Of a stretch of 64,000 bases of DNA, positions 36,364-43,927 are shown piece after piece (positions within the stretch are counted from its first letter, which is position 1; every line of letters starts with the position of its first letter). A model generated the notes under the pieces. The model did no database searches. It had not been told where the DNA came from and worked only from the letters and a program-made list of their open reading frames with translations. The stretch spans positions 4,030,001 to 4,094,000 of the forward strand of contig NZ_SNWA01000001.1 in the NCBI RefSeq assembly GCF_004361815.1. The letters run 5' to 3'. The stretch comes from Paraburkholderia sp. BL10I2N1 (GTDB lineage: Bacteria; Pseudomonadota; Gammaproteobacteria; Burkholderiales; Burkholderiaceae). Made by a program: the position numbers and the translations under genes.

Positions 36364-38171
36364 GCGCGTCTGAGCTCCCCAACGGTGGTGGCCATCGTGA
36401 ACCGGCGCACGGCCGTATTGCCGGTGATGAGGATCTCCCAGGTCGTCGCCTTGAACCCGGCGGGCATGCGCACCGGGTCATTGGAGGTCATGCCGGCTTC
36501 GAACACCTGCACGCCATCGGCGAAGATGGTCACCTGGATGCTGCGCACGTCTTCGGTCGCGATGATCGGGATCAGGCTGCTGCCGTCGACCGTCAGGGCG
36601 TTGTTGACGGTGTTGTTCAGGCAGCCGCCCAGCGAGGTGGAGGCGTCCGCGGCGAAGGTCGCCGCGTTGGAGGCCTCGTTGGCAAAGATCTGGTTGTTGT
36701 AGGCGATGCCCCCCTGGATGTAGCTGTAGTCCGCCTTCACCTTCAGCGCGCCAAAGTTGGTCGGCTCGGTCATCTCGTAGAGCCGTGAGCGCCACTGGTA
36801 GATCGTCGCGTTCTGGGGGTCAGCGTCAAGCTGGTAGATGTTGTTGTCGACGCTGGACACCGCATAGATCCTGCCAGTCAGCCGGTCGACATAGACACAG
36901 CTGGCGGGGAAGTCGTAGGTCGCGAGCGGCGGCGTGTCCGCACGCGAGAAGACGAACGCCGAGGTCGGCCCCGTGCCGTTGTTCCAGAAGCCGATGTACA
37001 TGTTGTTGTACAGCAGGCCCACGATCGAGGCCGGGCTCAGCGGCTGCCACTCGTCGCGCGTGTACAGCGACTGCGTGATGACGTCCTGGATGCCGGGGCC
37101 AATCGCGAGCAGCCCGTTCGGGCTTGCGTAGACGACGCCCCACTGGTCACCGACGATCGAGCGCTTCGAGACGCACGGCTGGAGGATCGGCAGCTTTTCC
37201 TGCGACACCGACGAGGGCGTGGTGCCGGTGATGAGGTACGGGTTCTTGGTCGTGCCGACAAAGAGCGAGTTGCCAAACACCCCCAGCCCCACGATCGGAT
37301 ACTCGGTCACCTGCTGGTAGGTGACGGGCCACGCGTGCGGCTTGTAGGGCTCGCAGAACCACACCTGGTTGCCAACAAACCCGGCCAGCATGCCGTTGGG
37401 CATCTCGACCAGGCCCTGCAGGCCCGAGGGCGGCGGGGTGTAGTAGGTCGACTGGAGCACCTGGCCGAGCTGCGTCACCGTCAGCGCATCGACGTAGGAT
37501 GCCGTGCCGATCGCGATCTGCGCGACGAACTGGTACGAGACCGTGCTGGTGCCCGCGACCGACCGGTAGATGTTGATGTACTGGAAGTTGTAGTTGCCCG
37601 CCGGGGGCGCGGTGAAGCCGTTCACCGTCACCGTCGCGCCGGTGCTCGAGACGTTCACCGTCGCCGCAGGGCTGGGTGCCGATTCTTCCTGGATCGCCCC
37701 GAACACGGTGACGTAGGTGTACACGTACGCGCGCGTCTCGGCAGGCGCGGTGGTCGAGCTCGGCGTGAGCGTCGGGCCCCCCGTGGGAGCCGGTACGCCG
37801 AGCTCGTAATAGGCGGCCGGGTACGGACCCATGCCCGTGCTCGCGAGCGCCCAGTTGGTCTTGCGCGGCGCGAAGGTGGCGCCCGTGTAATAGATCCGGT
37901 AGTCGCCGTTATCCGCAAGCACCCCCGCCACCACATCGACGTCACAGTTCCACGTGAGCCAGCGCGTGTTGATCGTCGGGCCCTGCAGCAGGTAGATCGC
38001 CTGCACGGCCGTGGTCAGCGGCGTATAGGCGACGACGGGCTTCTGCCAGGGGCGCAGCTCGCCGGACTGCATCTTCACGTTGCTCGCCAGCTGCGCGTTC
38101 ATCGGCCCGAGCCGCGAGGGCCCGAGTCGAGGGACGATGCCGGAGAAGCCTTCGATGGCGATCGTGGTCAT
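36360..38171 (-). CDS. Tail hub/stabilisation-type structural protein
   Basis: A 603-residue beta-rich protein. MTTIAIEGFSGIVPRLGPSR is followed by LGPMNAQLASNVKMQSGELR, the opening of tail proteins that plug the portal in many podoviruses. The middle contains an Ig/FnIII-like strand set (YVYTYVTVFGAIQEESAPSP) and a later beta-propeller-like region (NGMLAGFVGNQVWFCEPYKP). There are no enzymatic motifs. It sits between lysis-linked membrane genes and the internal virion proteins. Tail assignment is by opening motif, size and position. Confidence 0.6.
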   Translation of the reverse strand: MTTIAIEGFSGIVPRLGPSRLGPMNAQLASNVKMQSGELRPWQKPVVAYTPLTTAVQAIYLLQGPTINTRWLTWNCDVDVVAGVLADNGDYRIYYTGATFAPRKTNWALASTGMGPYPAAYYELGVPAPTGGPTLTPSSTTAPAETRAYVYTYVTVFGAIQEESAPSPAATVNVSSTGATVTVNGFTAPPAGNYNFQYINIYRSVAGTSTVSYQFVAQIAIGTASYVDALTVTQLGQVLQSTYYTPPPSGLQGLVEMPNGMLAGFVGNQVWFCEPYKPHAWPVTYQQVTEYPIVGLGVFGNSLFVGTTKNPYLITGTTPSSVSQEKLPILQPCVSKRSIVGDQWGVVYASPNGLLAIGPGIQDVITQSLYTRDEWQPLSPASIVGLLYNNMYIGFWNNGTGPTSAFVFSRADTPPLATYDFPASCVYVDRLTGRIYAVSSVDNNIYQLDADPQNATIYQWRSRLYEMTEPTNFGALKVKADYSYIQGGIAYNNQIFANEASNAATFAADASTSLGGCLNNTVNNALTVDGSSLIPIIATEDVRSIQVTIFADGVQVFEAGMTSNDPVRMPAGFKATTWEILITGNTAVRRFTMATTVGELRRA

Positions 38172-38660
38172 TTACCAGAACTTGAATGAGAGACACACGG
38201 GCGCGCGGTGCGATGGTCCCCAGCTGTATGCGGGTGCCGCCCACGCATCGTTCTGCCAGTACGCCCAGGCCTTCCAGCCCAGCTTCAGGCTGAGTACGCC
38301 AGTGCCCTGGTACTTGAGACAGAACGCGCCATAGCGCGACCAGGCGAAAAACCAGCTGGCCGAGTTGGTGACGACCGTCCAGTGCGCTGCATCGAACGCG
38401 ATACCAAACGGCCAGTAGTCAAAGCCATACCCGGGGTTGCGCCGCAGCCACTGCGTGCGCGTGCTCTCGAGCGAGCCCGTCCAGCTGAAGGGTGGCTTGC
38501 GGCAGTCATCGAGCGTCGCGTCGAACGTCTGGAACCAGTAGAGGTACGTCGGCAGGTTGCCGTCCGCGCCGGTCGTCATCGCGAGGAGCGGCGCGAGGAG
38601 CCACGTGAGGCCCCCCATCAGGACCGAGCCCAGCGCGAAGAATGGGTAGAGGAGCAGCAT
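38172..38660 (-). CDS. Phage hypothetical membrane protein (DUF7338-like)
   Basis: A 162-residue protein with an N-terminal hydrophobic segment (LLLYPFFALGSVLMGGLTWL, then LAPLLAMT) and an aromatic-rich domain containing WFQTFDATLDDC and ending APVCLSFKFW. The WFQTFD motif is one I recall from phage proteins annotated DUF7338, often near lysis or tail genes, function unknown. It abuts the tail-hub gene without spacing. Confidence 0.6.
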   Translation of the reverse strand: MLLLYPFFALGSVLMGGLTWLLAPLLAMTTGADGNLPTYLYWFQTFDATLDDCRKPPFSWTGSLESTRTQWLRRNPGYGFDYWPFGIAFDAAHWTVVTNSASWFFAWSRYGAFCLKYQGTGVLSLKLGWKAWAYWQNDAWAAPAYSWGPSHRAPVCLSFKFW

Positions 38661-38662
38661 GG

Positions 38663-39007
38663 CTATTCCCCATCGGGGATGATGGCGCGGCGGCCCGCGT
38701 CGGCCACGACGGACTCCGCGCAGTGGTCAACCGGCTTGCCGGCGATGAGCGTCGCGACCCAGCCCAGGAACGCGCAGAGCACGCAGCCCCACCCGCGGCC
38801 GGCGGCACGTGCCTTGCCAGCGCGGCTGCTGATCGTCTCGCGCGGATCGCCGAACGCGCTCGCGTTGCACAGGCAGTCGAAACTGTAGGCCACGCTATGC
38901 AGCCAGCCATCGCCGTTCGGGCGGTAGAGGAACACCAGCGCGCCGGCGAAGTACCAGAGACCGATGAAGAGGTTCGAGACGTACAGCGTGGCGATCGCGA
39001 TCATCAT
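38663..39007 (-). CDS. Phage membrane protein, lysis-region
   Basis: A 114-residue protein with two hydrophobic helices: IAIATLYVSNLFIGLWYFAG near the start and WGCVLCAFLGWVATLIAG near residue 80, separated by a polar segment that includes CLCNASAFGDPRETIS. The start overlaps the holin stop by one base. This could be a second holin or antiholin, but no family is recognised. Confidence 0.55.
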   Translation of the reverse strand: MMIAIATLYVSNLFIGLWYFAGALVFLYRPNGDGWLHSVAYSFDCLCNASAFGDPRETISSRAGKARAAGRGWGCVLCAFLGWVATLIAGKPVDHCAESVVADAGRRAIIPDGE

Positions 39008-39588
39008 TACCCCCGGTTATCGGTCGGGACGCGCGGGTCGGCCTGCATCTTGCCGCGGAAGTACGAAGCGATACCGAGGACAGCCGTCTGCACGCCCATG
39101 ATCCCGGCCATCGACCCCAGCATTGGCGGGAGGTAGCTGAGCACGTTTGCATCGACGTGGAAATACATCACACCGACGTAGGCCATCAGCACGACGAGCG
39201 AGGTGAGCAGCCCCTCGACGCCGTAGCAGAACCCGACGAACGGGCGCCACGTGTAGGTCGGCCAGTGATCGGCCTTCGCCTCGACCTGCATGGTCGCGTT
39301 GACCGTCTGCGCGTCGGTGGTGTCGGCGCTCAGTTCGGCCTCTTCCTGCTGGGCCGCGATCTGCGCGAGCTGCACCTGCTGGTCGAGCATGGCCTTCTTG
39401 AACTGCAGCTCGAGGTTCGGGTCCGCCTGGATGGCAGCCAGCGCCGCATCCGGCGCGGACTGGCCTGTGACCTGCTGCGCGATGCCCACCACCTTGGTGG
39501 CGACGTCTGCGGCCTTCGAGCCACCCAGCCAGTTGGCGATCATCGGCACGAAGTTAGCCAGTGCCATGGCGATCGGGATCAGCGGCAT
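39007..39588 (-). CDS. Holin (3TM family)
   Basis: A 193-residue protein. The start at MPLIPIAMALANFVPMIANW overlaps the endolysin stop (TAATG) and has AAGGGAG upstream. An N-terminal hydrophobic region and a charged coiled middle (QQVQLAQIAAQQEEAELSAD) are followed by DHWPTYTWRPFVGFCYGVEG, the signature of the 3TM holin family, and two further helices (LTSLVVLMAYVGVMYF and a C-terminal GIMGVQTAVLGI). It would permeabilise the inner membrane to release the endolysin. Confidence 0.8.
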   Translation of the reverse strand: MPLIPIAMALANFVPMIANWLGGSKAADVATKVVGIAQQVTGQSAPDAALAAIQADPNLELQFKKAMLDQQVQLAQIAAQQEEAELSADTTDAQTVNATMQVEAKADHWPTYTWRPFVGFCYGVEGLLTSLVVLMAYVGVMYFHVDANVLSYLPPMLGSMAGIMGVQTAVLGIASYFRGKMQADPRVPTDNRG

Positions 39589-40070
39589 TACAGCGCTCCC
39601 TTGAGCAGGTTGTTGGCGATGCGGTTGATCCACCCCTTGCCGAAGGTGACCCACGCCCTGAGCGAGACGTAGTAGCGCAGGCGCAGCGCGTTCCAGCGCA
39701 TCATGAATTTCAGCGGGTCCGTCTTCGAAACCGCGATGATCGTGTGGGGTCCCAGGAGGCCGTCCACCGCCGAGCCCGAAGCGCCCTGCATCCAGATCAC
39801 GCAGTGGCCGCCGTTGTAGTTGGCGTCCAGGATCTGGAAGGCGACGCGCGGGTCAAACTCGTCCAGGTGCAGCGGGTCCCAGTACAGCTTTTTGGCGATG
39901 GCCTTCGCGGTGTCCTGCGGCAGGTCCTGCATGGCGCCGGTATAGCCCGAGGCGCGTGCCACCCGCTCGGTGACCCCCCACATCGTGGCGCCGCCGGGGT
40001 CTGCCGGGTTGTCGACATACTTCCCTTCGTTGCCGATCAACGCGGTGAAGGCGTCGTCAAAGCTGCTCAC
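39588..40070 (-). CDS. Endolysin, glycosyl hydrolase 108 (N-acetylmuramidase type)
   Basis: A 160-residue enzyme. FTALIGNEGKYVDNPADPGG has the catalytic Glu of the GH108 E-G-K/G-Y-x-x-x-x-x-D-P-G-G motif, followed by ATMWGVTERVARASGYTG. The C-terminal DGLLGPHTIIAV resembles the peptidoglycan-binding 3 region. It has no signal peptide, so release depends on the neighbouring holin. It digests the glycan backbone at the end of the lytic cycle. Confidence 0.88.
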   Translation of the reverse strand: MSSFDDAFTALIGNEGKYVDNPADPGGATMWGVTERVARASGYTGAMQDLPQDTAKAIAKKLYWDPLHLDEFDPRVAFQILDANYNGGHCVIWMQGASGSAVDGLLGPHTIIAVSKTDPLKFMMRWNALRLRYYVSLRAWVTFGKGWINRIANNLLKGAL

Positions 40071-40282
40071 TTCTTGGCCTTTGCCTTCGCATCAGCGATG
40101 GCCTGCTCGGCCGCGATGCCTTCTTCCAGCTCGCTGGCGATCAGCAGGCCTTCCTCATTCAGCGTGAAGGTCGGCGCGGCGTCGCCCACGATACGGCGGT
40201 CTTCCTGAATGCCAAGGACGAGCCGGCCGCCCACCATTTCTGCGCCGGTCTTTGCAACGAAGTCTTCCAGACTGATCGACAT
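40067..40282 (-). CDS. Small acidic phage protein
   Basis: A 71-residue protein (MSISLEDFVAKTGAEMVGGR) ending in a Lys/Ala helix (AEQAIADAKAKAKK). The stop overlaps the endolysin start (ATGA). No family is recognised. Location in the lysis cassette suggests a related role but nothing in the sequence shows it. Confidence 0.55.
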   Translation of the reverse strand: MSISLEDFVAKTGAEMVGGRLVLGIQEDRRIVGDAAPTFTLNEEGLLIASELEEGIAAEQAIADAKAKAKK

Positions 40283-40310
40283 ATGTGCTCCATGTATCTA
40301 CAAGGGGGTG

Positions 40311-40622
40311 CTACTTGTTAACCTGTGCCTCGATGCGTGCGATGTGATTACGCAGGTCTTCGCGGAACAGTTCGATGTACTCCTTCATGTCGGCCTTGAG
40401 CTCCGCATGCAGCTCGCGCAGGTCGCCCTTGCGCATGTACTCGCCTGCGACCGTCACCTTCAGCGCACCGTGCGCGTCCTGGAGGTCATCCAGCTCCTGC
40501 CTGACGTCCTTCAGGTCGTCACGGGTGTTCTTGACGTACCCGCCGACGACCGCGAGGATGGCGGTAAACAGAAGGGTCGCAACCAACGAAACCCAGTAAT
40601 AGACTGCCATCGGATCACCCAT
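40311..40622 (-). CDS. Membrane-anchored coiled-coil protein, lysis region
   Basis: A 103-residue protein with one hydrophobic helix (YYWVSLVATLLFTAILAVVG, residues ~7-26) followed by a charged coiled coil (NTRDDLKDVRQELDDLQDAH ... AELKADMKEYIELFREDLRN). This matches an inner-membrane spanin or hemolysin-XhlA-like layout. Three possible starts (GTG at 40631, ATG at 40622, ATG at 40610) exist. No outer-membrane lipoprotein partner was found nearby. Confidence 0.55.
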   Translation of the reverse strand: MGDPMAVYYWVSLVATLLFTAILAVVGGYVKNTRDDLKDVRQELDDLQDAHGALKVTVAGEYMRKGDLRELHAELKADMKEYIELFREDLRNHIARIEAQVNK

Positions 40623-40655
40623 GTTAGCCACTTCACGAGGTTTTGTTAGCTGGTT
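40621..40655 (+). promoter_or_regulatory. Two dispersed GTTAGC motif copies
   Basis: ATGTTAGCCA at 40621-40630 and TTGTTAGCTGGTT at 40643-40655, in the short gap between the fibre gene and the coiled-coil membrane gene, both on the plus strand. Confidence 0.45.
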
Positions 40656-40672
40656 AAAGTTTACAGGCGTAC

Positions 40673-41593
40673 CTAGCCGGTGTACATGATGTAGGCCAGC
40701 GCGTAGTAGGGCGGCCGGTTCTCGATCGACGAACCGCTACCGGTGTTCTGGATCGAGATGCTGGTGCCCGCCCCGTAGATCCCGATGTTGCTGCCCGCGC
40801 CCAGGATCGAGATGTTGGTGCCGTGCGCCGCAATGCTGATATTTGCTGATGCGGCGTTCATGGACGTGCCGCGATTGACGGTGCTGCCGCCCGAAAGACC
40901 GCTGCCGCCACCCGAATAGGCATAGACCTGGGCTGAGCCGTCCGACCATCCGTGTACGTGGCCGGGATCGTTGACGCCGTGGACGTGGCCGGGGTCGCTG
41001 ATGCCGTGCCCGTGACCGGGGTCGTACACGCTGTGCGCGTGGCCGGGGTCGCTAACACCGTGGCCGTGCGCCGGCAGCTGGCTGACTGTGAGGCTGTAGG
41101 TCGCCGCCCCGCCGGTGGCCGCCACCGCGTAGGTGCTGCCCGCGCCGACGATAAACCTGTTGCGCAGGTCAGGCGTGCCGGTCGTGCCGTCGCACAGGTG
41201 CCAGTGCGCGGGGATGGTGGCCACCGACCCGCTCCACAGGGCGATGATCCCGGTGAAGAGCGGCGCGATCGTCGCGTTGAACGTGGCGATGTCGAGATAG
41301 TCGTGAAAGAGCGCGGCCGGCGTGCGCAGCTCGAACTTGTCGCCCGCGGTCCACGCCAGGCCCGCGGTGTTGTCCTGCCCGCGCAGCACTGTCAGGGCGT
41401 CGCCCGCGAGGGCCGTCACCTTGACGATCTCGATGTTGTTCGCCGCGTTGTTCAGCGTGCCCCAGAACCAGTCGCCGGGCTGCAGCACCGGAAAGCGTGC
41501 CCCCTGCCCCGCCGCAAGCGTGATCGTCGTCTGCGAGCTGGTGAGGTTACCGGCAAGCGTGCCGAACGCGTTGTTAGCTACTTTGACAACCAT
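40673..41593 (-). CDS. Tail fibre/collar protein with HxH repeats
   Basis: A 306-residue fibre protein. A beta-rich N-terminal module (TLAGNLTSSQTTITLAAGQG) is followed by the phage collar signature HWHLCDGTTGTPDLRNRFIV and GAGSTYAVAATGG. Five imperfect copies of an eight-residue DPGHxHxV/I/W repeat come next. HxH repeats in fibre tips of this kind coordinate metal and bind receptors. The C-terminus has ISILGAGSNIGIYGAGTSIS beta repeats and ends RPPYYALAYIMYTG, the usual collar end. Confidence 0.8.
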   Translation of the reverse strand: MVVKVANNAFGTLAGNLTSSQTTITLAAGQGARFPVLQPGDWFWGTLNNAANNIEIVKVTALAGDALTVLRGQDNTAGLAWTAGDKFELRTPAALFHDYLDIATFNATIAPLFTGIIALWSGSVATIPAHWHLCDGTTGTPDLRNRFIVGAGSTYAVAATGGAATYSLTVSQLPAHGHGVSDPGHAHSVYDPGHGHGISDPGHVHGVNDPGHVHGWSDGSAQVYAYSGGGSGLSGGSTVNRGTSMNAASANISIAAHGTNISILGAGSNIGIYGAGTSISIQNTGSGSSIENRPPYYALAYIMYTG

Positions 41594-41600
41594 AAGGTCC

Positions 41601-42791
41601 TCACTGTTTGCCCGGCTGCCAGAGCCGCTGATACCGGCTCTTGTTGACCAGCGTCAGGTTGTTGACGCGATACGTGCCCGGGATGCTGGCGGAAATCGCC
41701 ACCTGGATGTACTGGACCCCGGCGGGGATGACGAACTCGTGCTGGTAGATCTTTTGCTCGGGCTCCTGCCCGTTGTTGACCATCGACACCAGCTGGGACC
41801 AGCCGCTGCCGTTGTTGGTCATGATCTGCACCAGCAGCCCCTGGATCTCCGAGGTGACGGTCATGCCGCTCGTCGCGATGCACCCGCTGAAGGCGAGCGT
41901 GTCGCCCGCCGCAAAGCCCCCATCGGCCACGCCGATCGCGTTTGAGTTGAGCAGGTAGGAGTTGGCGGTGCCGGGCTTCGTGTAGACGAACGTCTTCCCC
42001 GTGTAGGGGTAGCCCAGCGTGGGCTCGTAGGTGACGGTGCCGTTGCCCGTGTCGGACGTCCAGCCGGCCAGGTTGGGGCCGATGAAGTTCACGAAATTGC
42101 CGTTGATGAGCATGTTGGCCGGCGCACTGTCCGTGGTCTCCGGGAAGATCCCGAAGTACGGCAGCCGGCGGAACTGGTACGGGTTGCGCAGCAGCGCCGC
42201 CGTGGGGCGGGCGATCTCGTCCGTCCCTGCCGCGTTCGGGTGGGTACCGTCGATCGTGTAGGCGGTGACGTAGCCGCCCAGCGGATCCGCTGCATTGATG
42301 GTCGCGGTGCACGCATCGACCAGCGGCACGCCATAGCGCTCCGCGAGCAGGTAGTAGAAGTACCGGTTCATGTACGCGTCCGGCACGCCCGTCTTGGCGG
42401 GCGGCACGACGATGAACGGATACACCCCGCTGTTGATGCAGCCGTGCACGATCTGCTCGATGTAGTTCATGTACGAGGCGGCGGCCACCGTGCCGAACGT
42501 GTTCACCGGCACGTCGTTGGTGCCGGCCATGATCGTGATGCAGTCCGGGCTGTAGGCGAGCACGTCCGACTGCAGGCGTGCGGCGATCTGGTAGCTCTTC
42601 TGGCCGAAGATCCCGGCGTTCGAGATCAGGCGCAGGCCCGCGCGCCACGCGGCCTTCTCGGCGAAGCTGTTGCCGAACTGCCAGTAGCCATTGGTCTCGC
42701 CCGAGTTCGCCTGGGTGATCGAGTCACCGAGCGGGATCATGGTGCGCAGGACCGGCTTGAACGCCGGCGGCGTCGGGTTATTGAGCGCCAT
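41601..42791 (-). CDS. SGNH/GDSL esterase 1 (virion depolymerase-like)
   Basis: A 396-residue protein. The SGNH blocks are all present: IPLGDSITQA (Ser), the Gly-containing NAGIFGQKSY, ITIMAGTNDVPVN (Asn) and TIDGTHPNAAG (catalytic Asp and His). Residues ~225-396 form a beta-sandwich-like module ending LVNKSRYQRLWQPGKQ, which resembles the end of SGNH esterase 3. Such enzymes deacetylate capsule or O-antigen glycans during adsorption (inference). It lies among the tail-fibre genes. Confidence 0.85.
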   Translation of the reverse strand: MALNNPTPPAFKPVLRTMIPLGDSITQANSGETNGYWQFGNSFAEKAAWRAGLRLISNAGIFGQKSYQIAARLQSDVLAYSPDCITIMAGTNDVPVNTFGTVAAASYMNYIEQIVHGCINSGVYPFIVVPPAKTGVPDAYMNRYFYYLLAERYGVPLVDACTATINAADPLGGYVTAYTIDGTHPNAAGTDEIARPTAALLRNPYQFRRLPYFGIFPETTDSAPANMLINGNFVNFIGPNLAGWTSDTGNGTVTYEPTLGYPYTGKTFVYTKPGTANSYLLNSNAIGVADGGFAAGDTLAFSGCIATSGMTVTSEIQGLLVQIMTNNGSGWSQLVSMVNNGQEPEQKIYQHEFVIPAGVQYIQVAISASIPGTYRVNNLTLVNKSRYQRLWQPGKQ

Positions 42792-42794
42792 CGT

Positions 42795-43331
42795 CTAGCC
42801 CTCGTAGATCGTGACGGGCTGGCCGGCGGCGGGGCCATACACACTGATTGCGCCGCTGTAGGGCAGCGGCGGGACCCAGCTGCCGCCGGGGTAGACCGGC
42901 AGGCTGCCAGGTCCATTGGCCGCGGCCGTGGTCGTCGGGCTCACCCACAGCACCTGCGAGCCGGGGTTGACCACCTCGAGCGACTTGCGCGACGTGTTCG
43001 AGCTCACCATCGAGGTCGCGACACCCAGCCACGTCAGGATGAACTGCGCGCCGGTACCGCCCCCGCTGCTCGAGACCTGGCTCACCGGGTTGGCCGGGAT
43101 CGAGCCGGAGGCAAGCGAGCCGGGAGTCAGCACGGTGGCGGCGGTCACCCCGCCCGAGGCGACGGTCGTGACCTTGATCACCGCCCCGCCGACAAACGTG
43201 ATGGTGTCGTTCACCGCGTAGCCGCTGCCGGCCGCCGAGACAGCCGCCGCGCCGAGACAGCCGTTGACGGTGCCGCTGCGGTCGGTCGGGGTGGTGTTCA
43301 CCGGGGTGCTGACGACAGGAAAATTGGCCAT
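42795..43331 (-). CDS. Virion beta-structured protein
   Basis: A 178-residue protein with Gly/Ser/Thr/Val-rich beta composition (VNGCLGAAAVSAAGSGYAVN, ASGGVTAATVLTPGS). The SAAGSGYAVNDTITFVGG segment is a beta-repeat seen in phage appendage proteins. The C-terminus (RKSLEVVNPGSQVLWVSPTT) resembles small head- or tail-decorating domains. The role is inferred from its place in the tail-fibre cluster. Confidence 0.55.
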   Translation of the reverse strand: MANFPVVSTPVNTTPTDRSGTVNGCLGAAAVSAAGSGYAVNDTITFVGGAVIKVTTVASGGVTAATVLTPGSLASGSIPANPVSQVSSSGGGTGAQFILTWLGVATSMVSSNTSRKSLEVVNPGSQVLWVSPTTTAAANGPGSLPVYPGGSWVPPLPYSGAISVYGPAAGQPVTIYEG

Positions 43332-43334
43332 GGC

Positions 43335-43628
43335 TTATGCGTCCTGAACCATTGCGAGCCAGTAGCGGTGGGTCGCGGTGAAGAAGTACATCGATGGCGT
43401 GCCGCCCTTCGTCTCGTCGGCGAGCACGAGGTAGATCCCCTGCGGGGTCGCGGGCAGCGCGGCAAAGGTCGCCACGGTCACCATCGCGATCACATGGCCG
43501 CCAGCGGTCGCGCCGTCGTGCACATGGATGCCGTAGGTGTCGGTGTCGACCGTTGCCTCGCCCTGCGCGCCGGTGAAGGTCTGGTGCTGCGCGAGCGTGC
43601 CGCGCCGCAGCTTGAACTGGGTGCTCAC
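43335..43628 (-). CDS. Tail appendage protein, tropism-determinant-like N-terminus
   Basis: A 97-residue protein opening MSTQFKLRRGTLAQHQTFTG then AQGEATVDTDTYGIHVHDGA. The R-R-G-T-x-x-Q/H-x-x-F-T-G-x-x-G-E-x-x-x-D-T pattern is a trimerising/attachment module found at the front of many phage fibres. Here it is almost the entire protein, followed by a short hydrophobic C-terminus. It overlaps the next gene by one ATGA. Confidence 0.65.
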   Translation of the reverse strand: MSTQFKLRRGTLAQHQTFTGAQGEATVDTDTYGIHVHDGATAGGHVIAMVTVATFAALPATPQGIYLVLADETKGGTPSMYFFTATHRYWLAMVQDA

Positions 43629-43927
43629 GGTACGGTCCCCATGTCAAAGTTGCCGTAGACCGTATCGGTCAACGTGCCGCAGTCCATCGCCGCGCCCGAG
43701 TTGAAGGCAGCAGCCACCGCAGCAGCGGCAGCAGCGGAAGTCGCAGCGGCAGCGGCAGAGTTGGTCGCGCCGGCCAGCACCGCGGCGCTGTCGGAGAGCT
43801 CTTTCGCAAACGAATTCACGGGGCCACCGGCGGTCGTGACGACCGTGGTCGCGCTGCCGTTGACGATCTGGTGTGCGAGACCAGCGTCCGTGATGAACTG
43901 CGAAACCGAATCGGCAAGGCTCGTCAT
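43625..43927 (-). CDS. Short tail protein with tailspike-type attachment module
   Basis: A 100-residue protein. Residues 14-43 (DAGLAHQIVNGSATTVVTTA and GGPVNSFAK) match the corresponding part of the tailspike encoded next door (DVALAHSIVHGDATTTVTTN, GGPVRSFAK). A poly-Ala stretch (NSAAAAATSAAAAAAVAAAF) and a short end follow. It probably connects a fibre to the virion. The start overlaps the tailspike stop region (ATGA). Confidence 0.6.
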   Translation of the reverse strand: MTSLADSVSQFITDAGLAHQIVNGSATTVVTTAGGPVNSFAKELSDSAAVLAGATNSAAAAATSAAAAAAVAAAFNSGAAMDCGTLTDTVYGNFDMGTVP

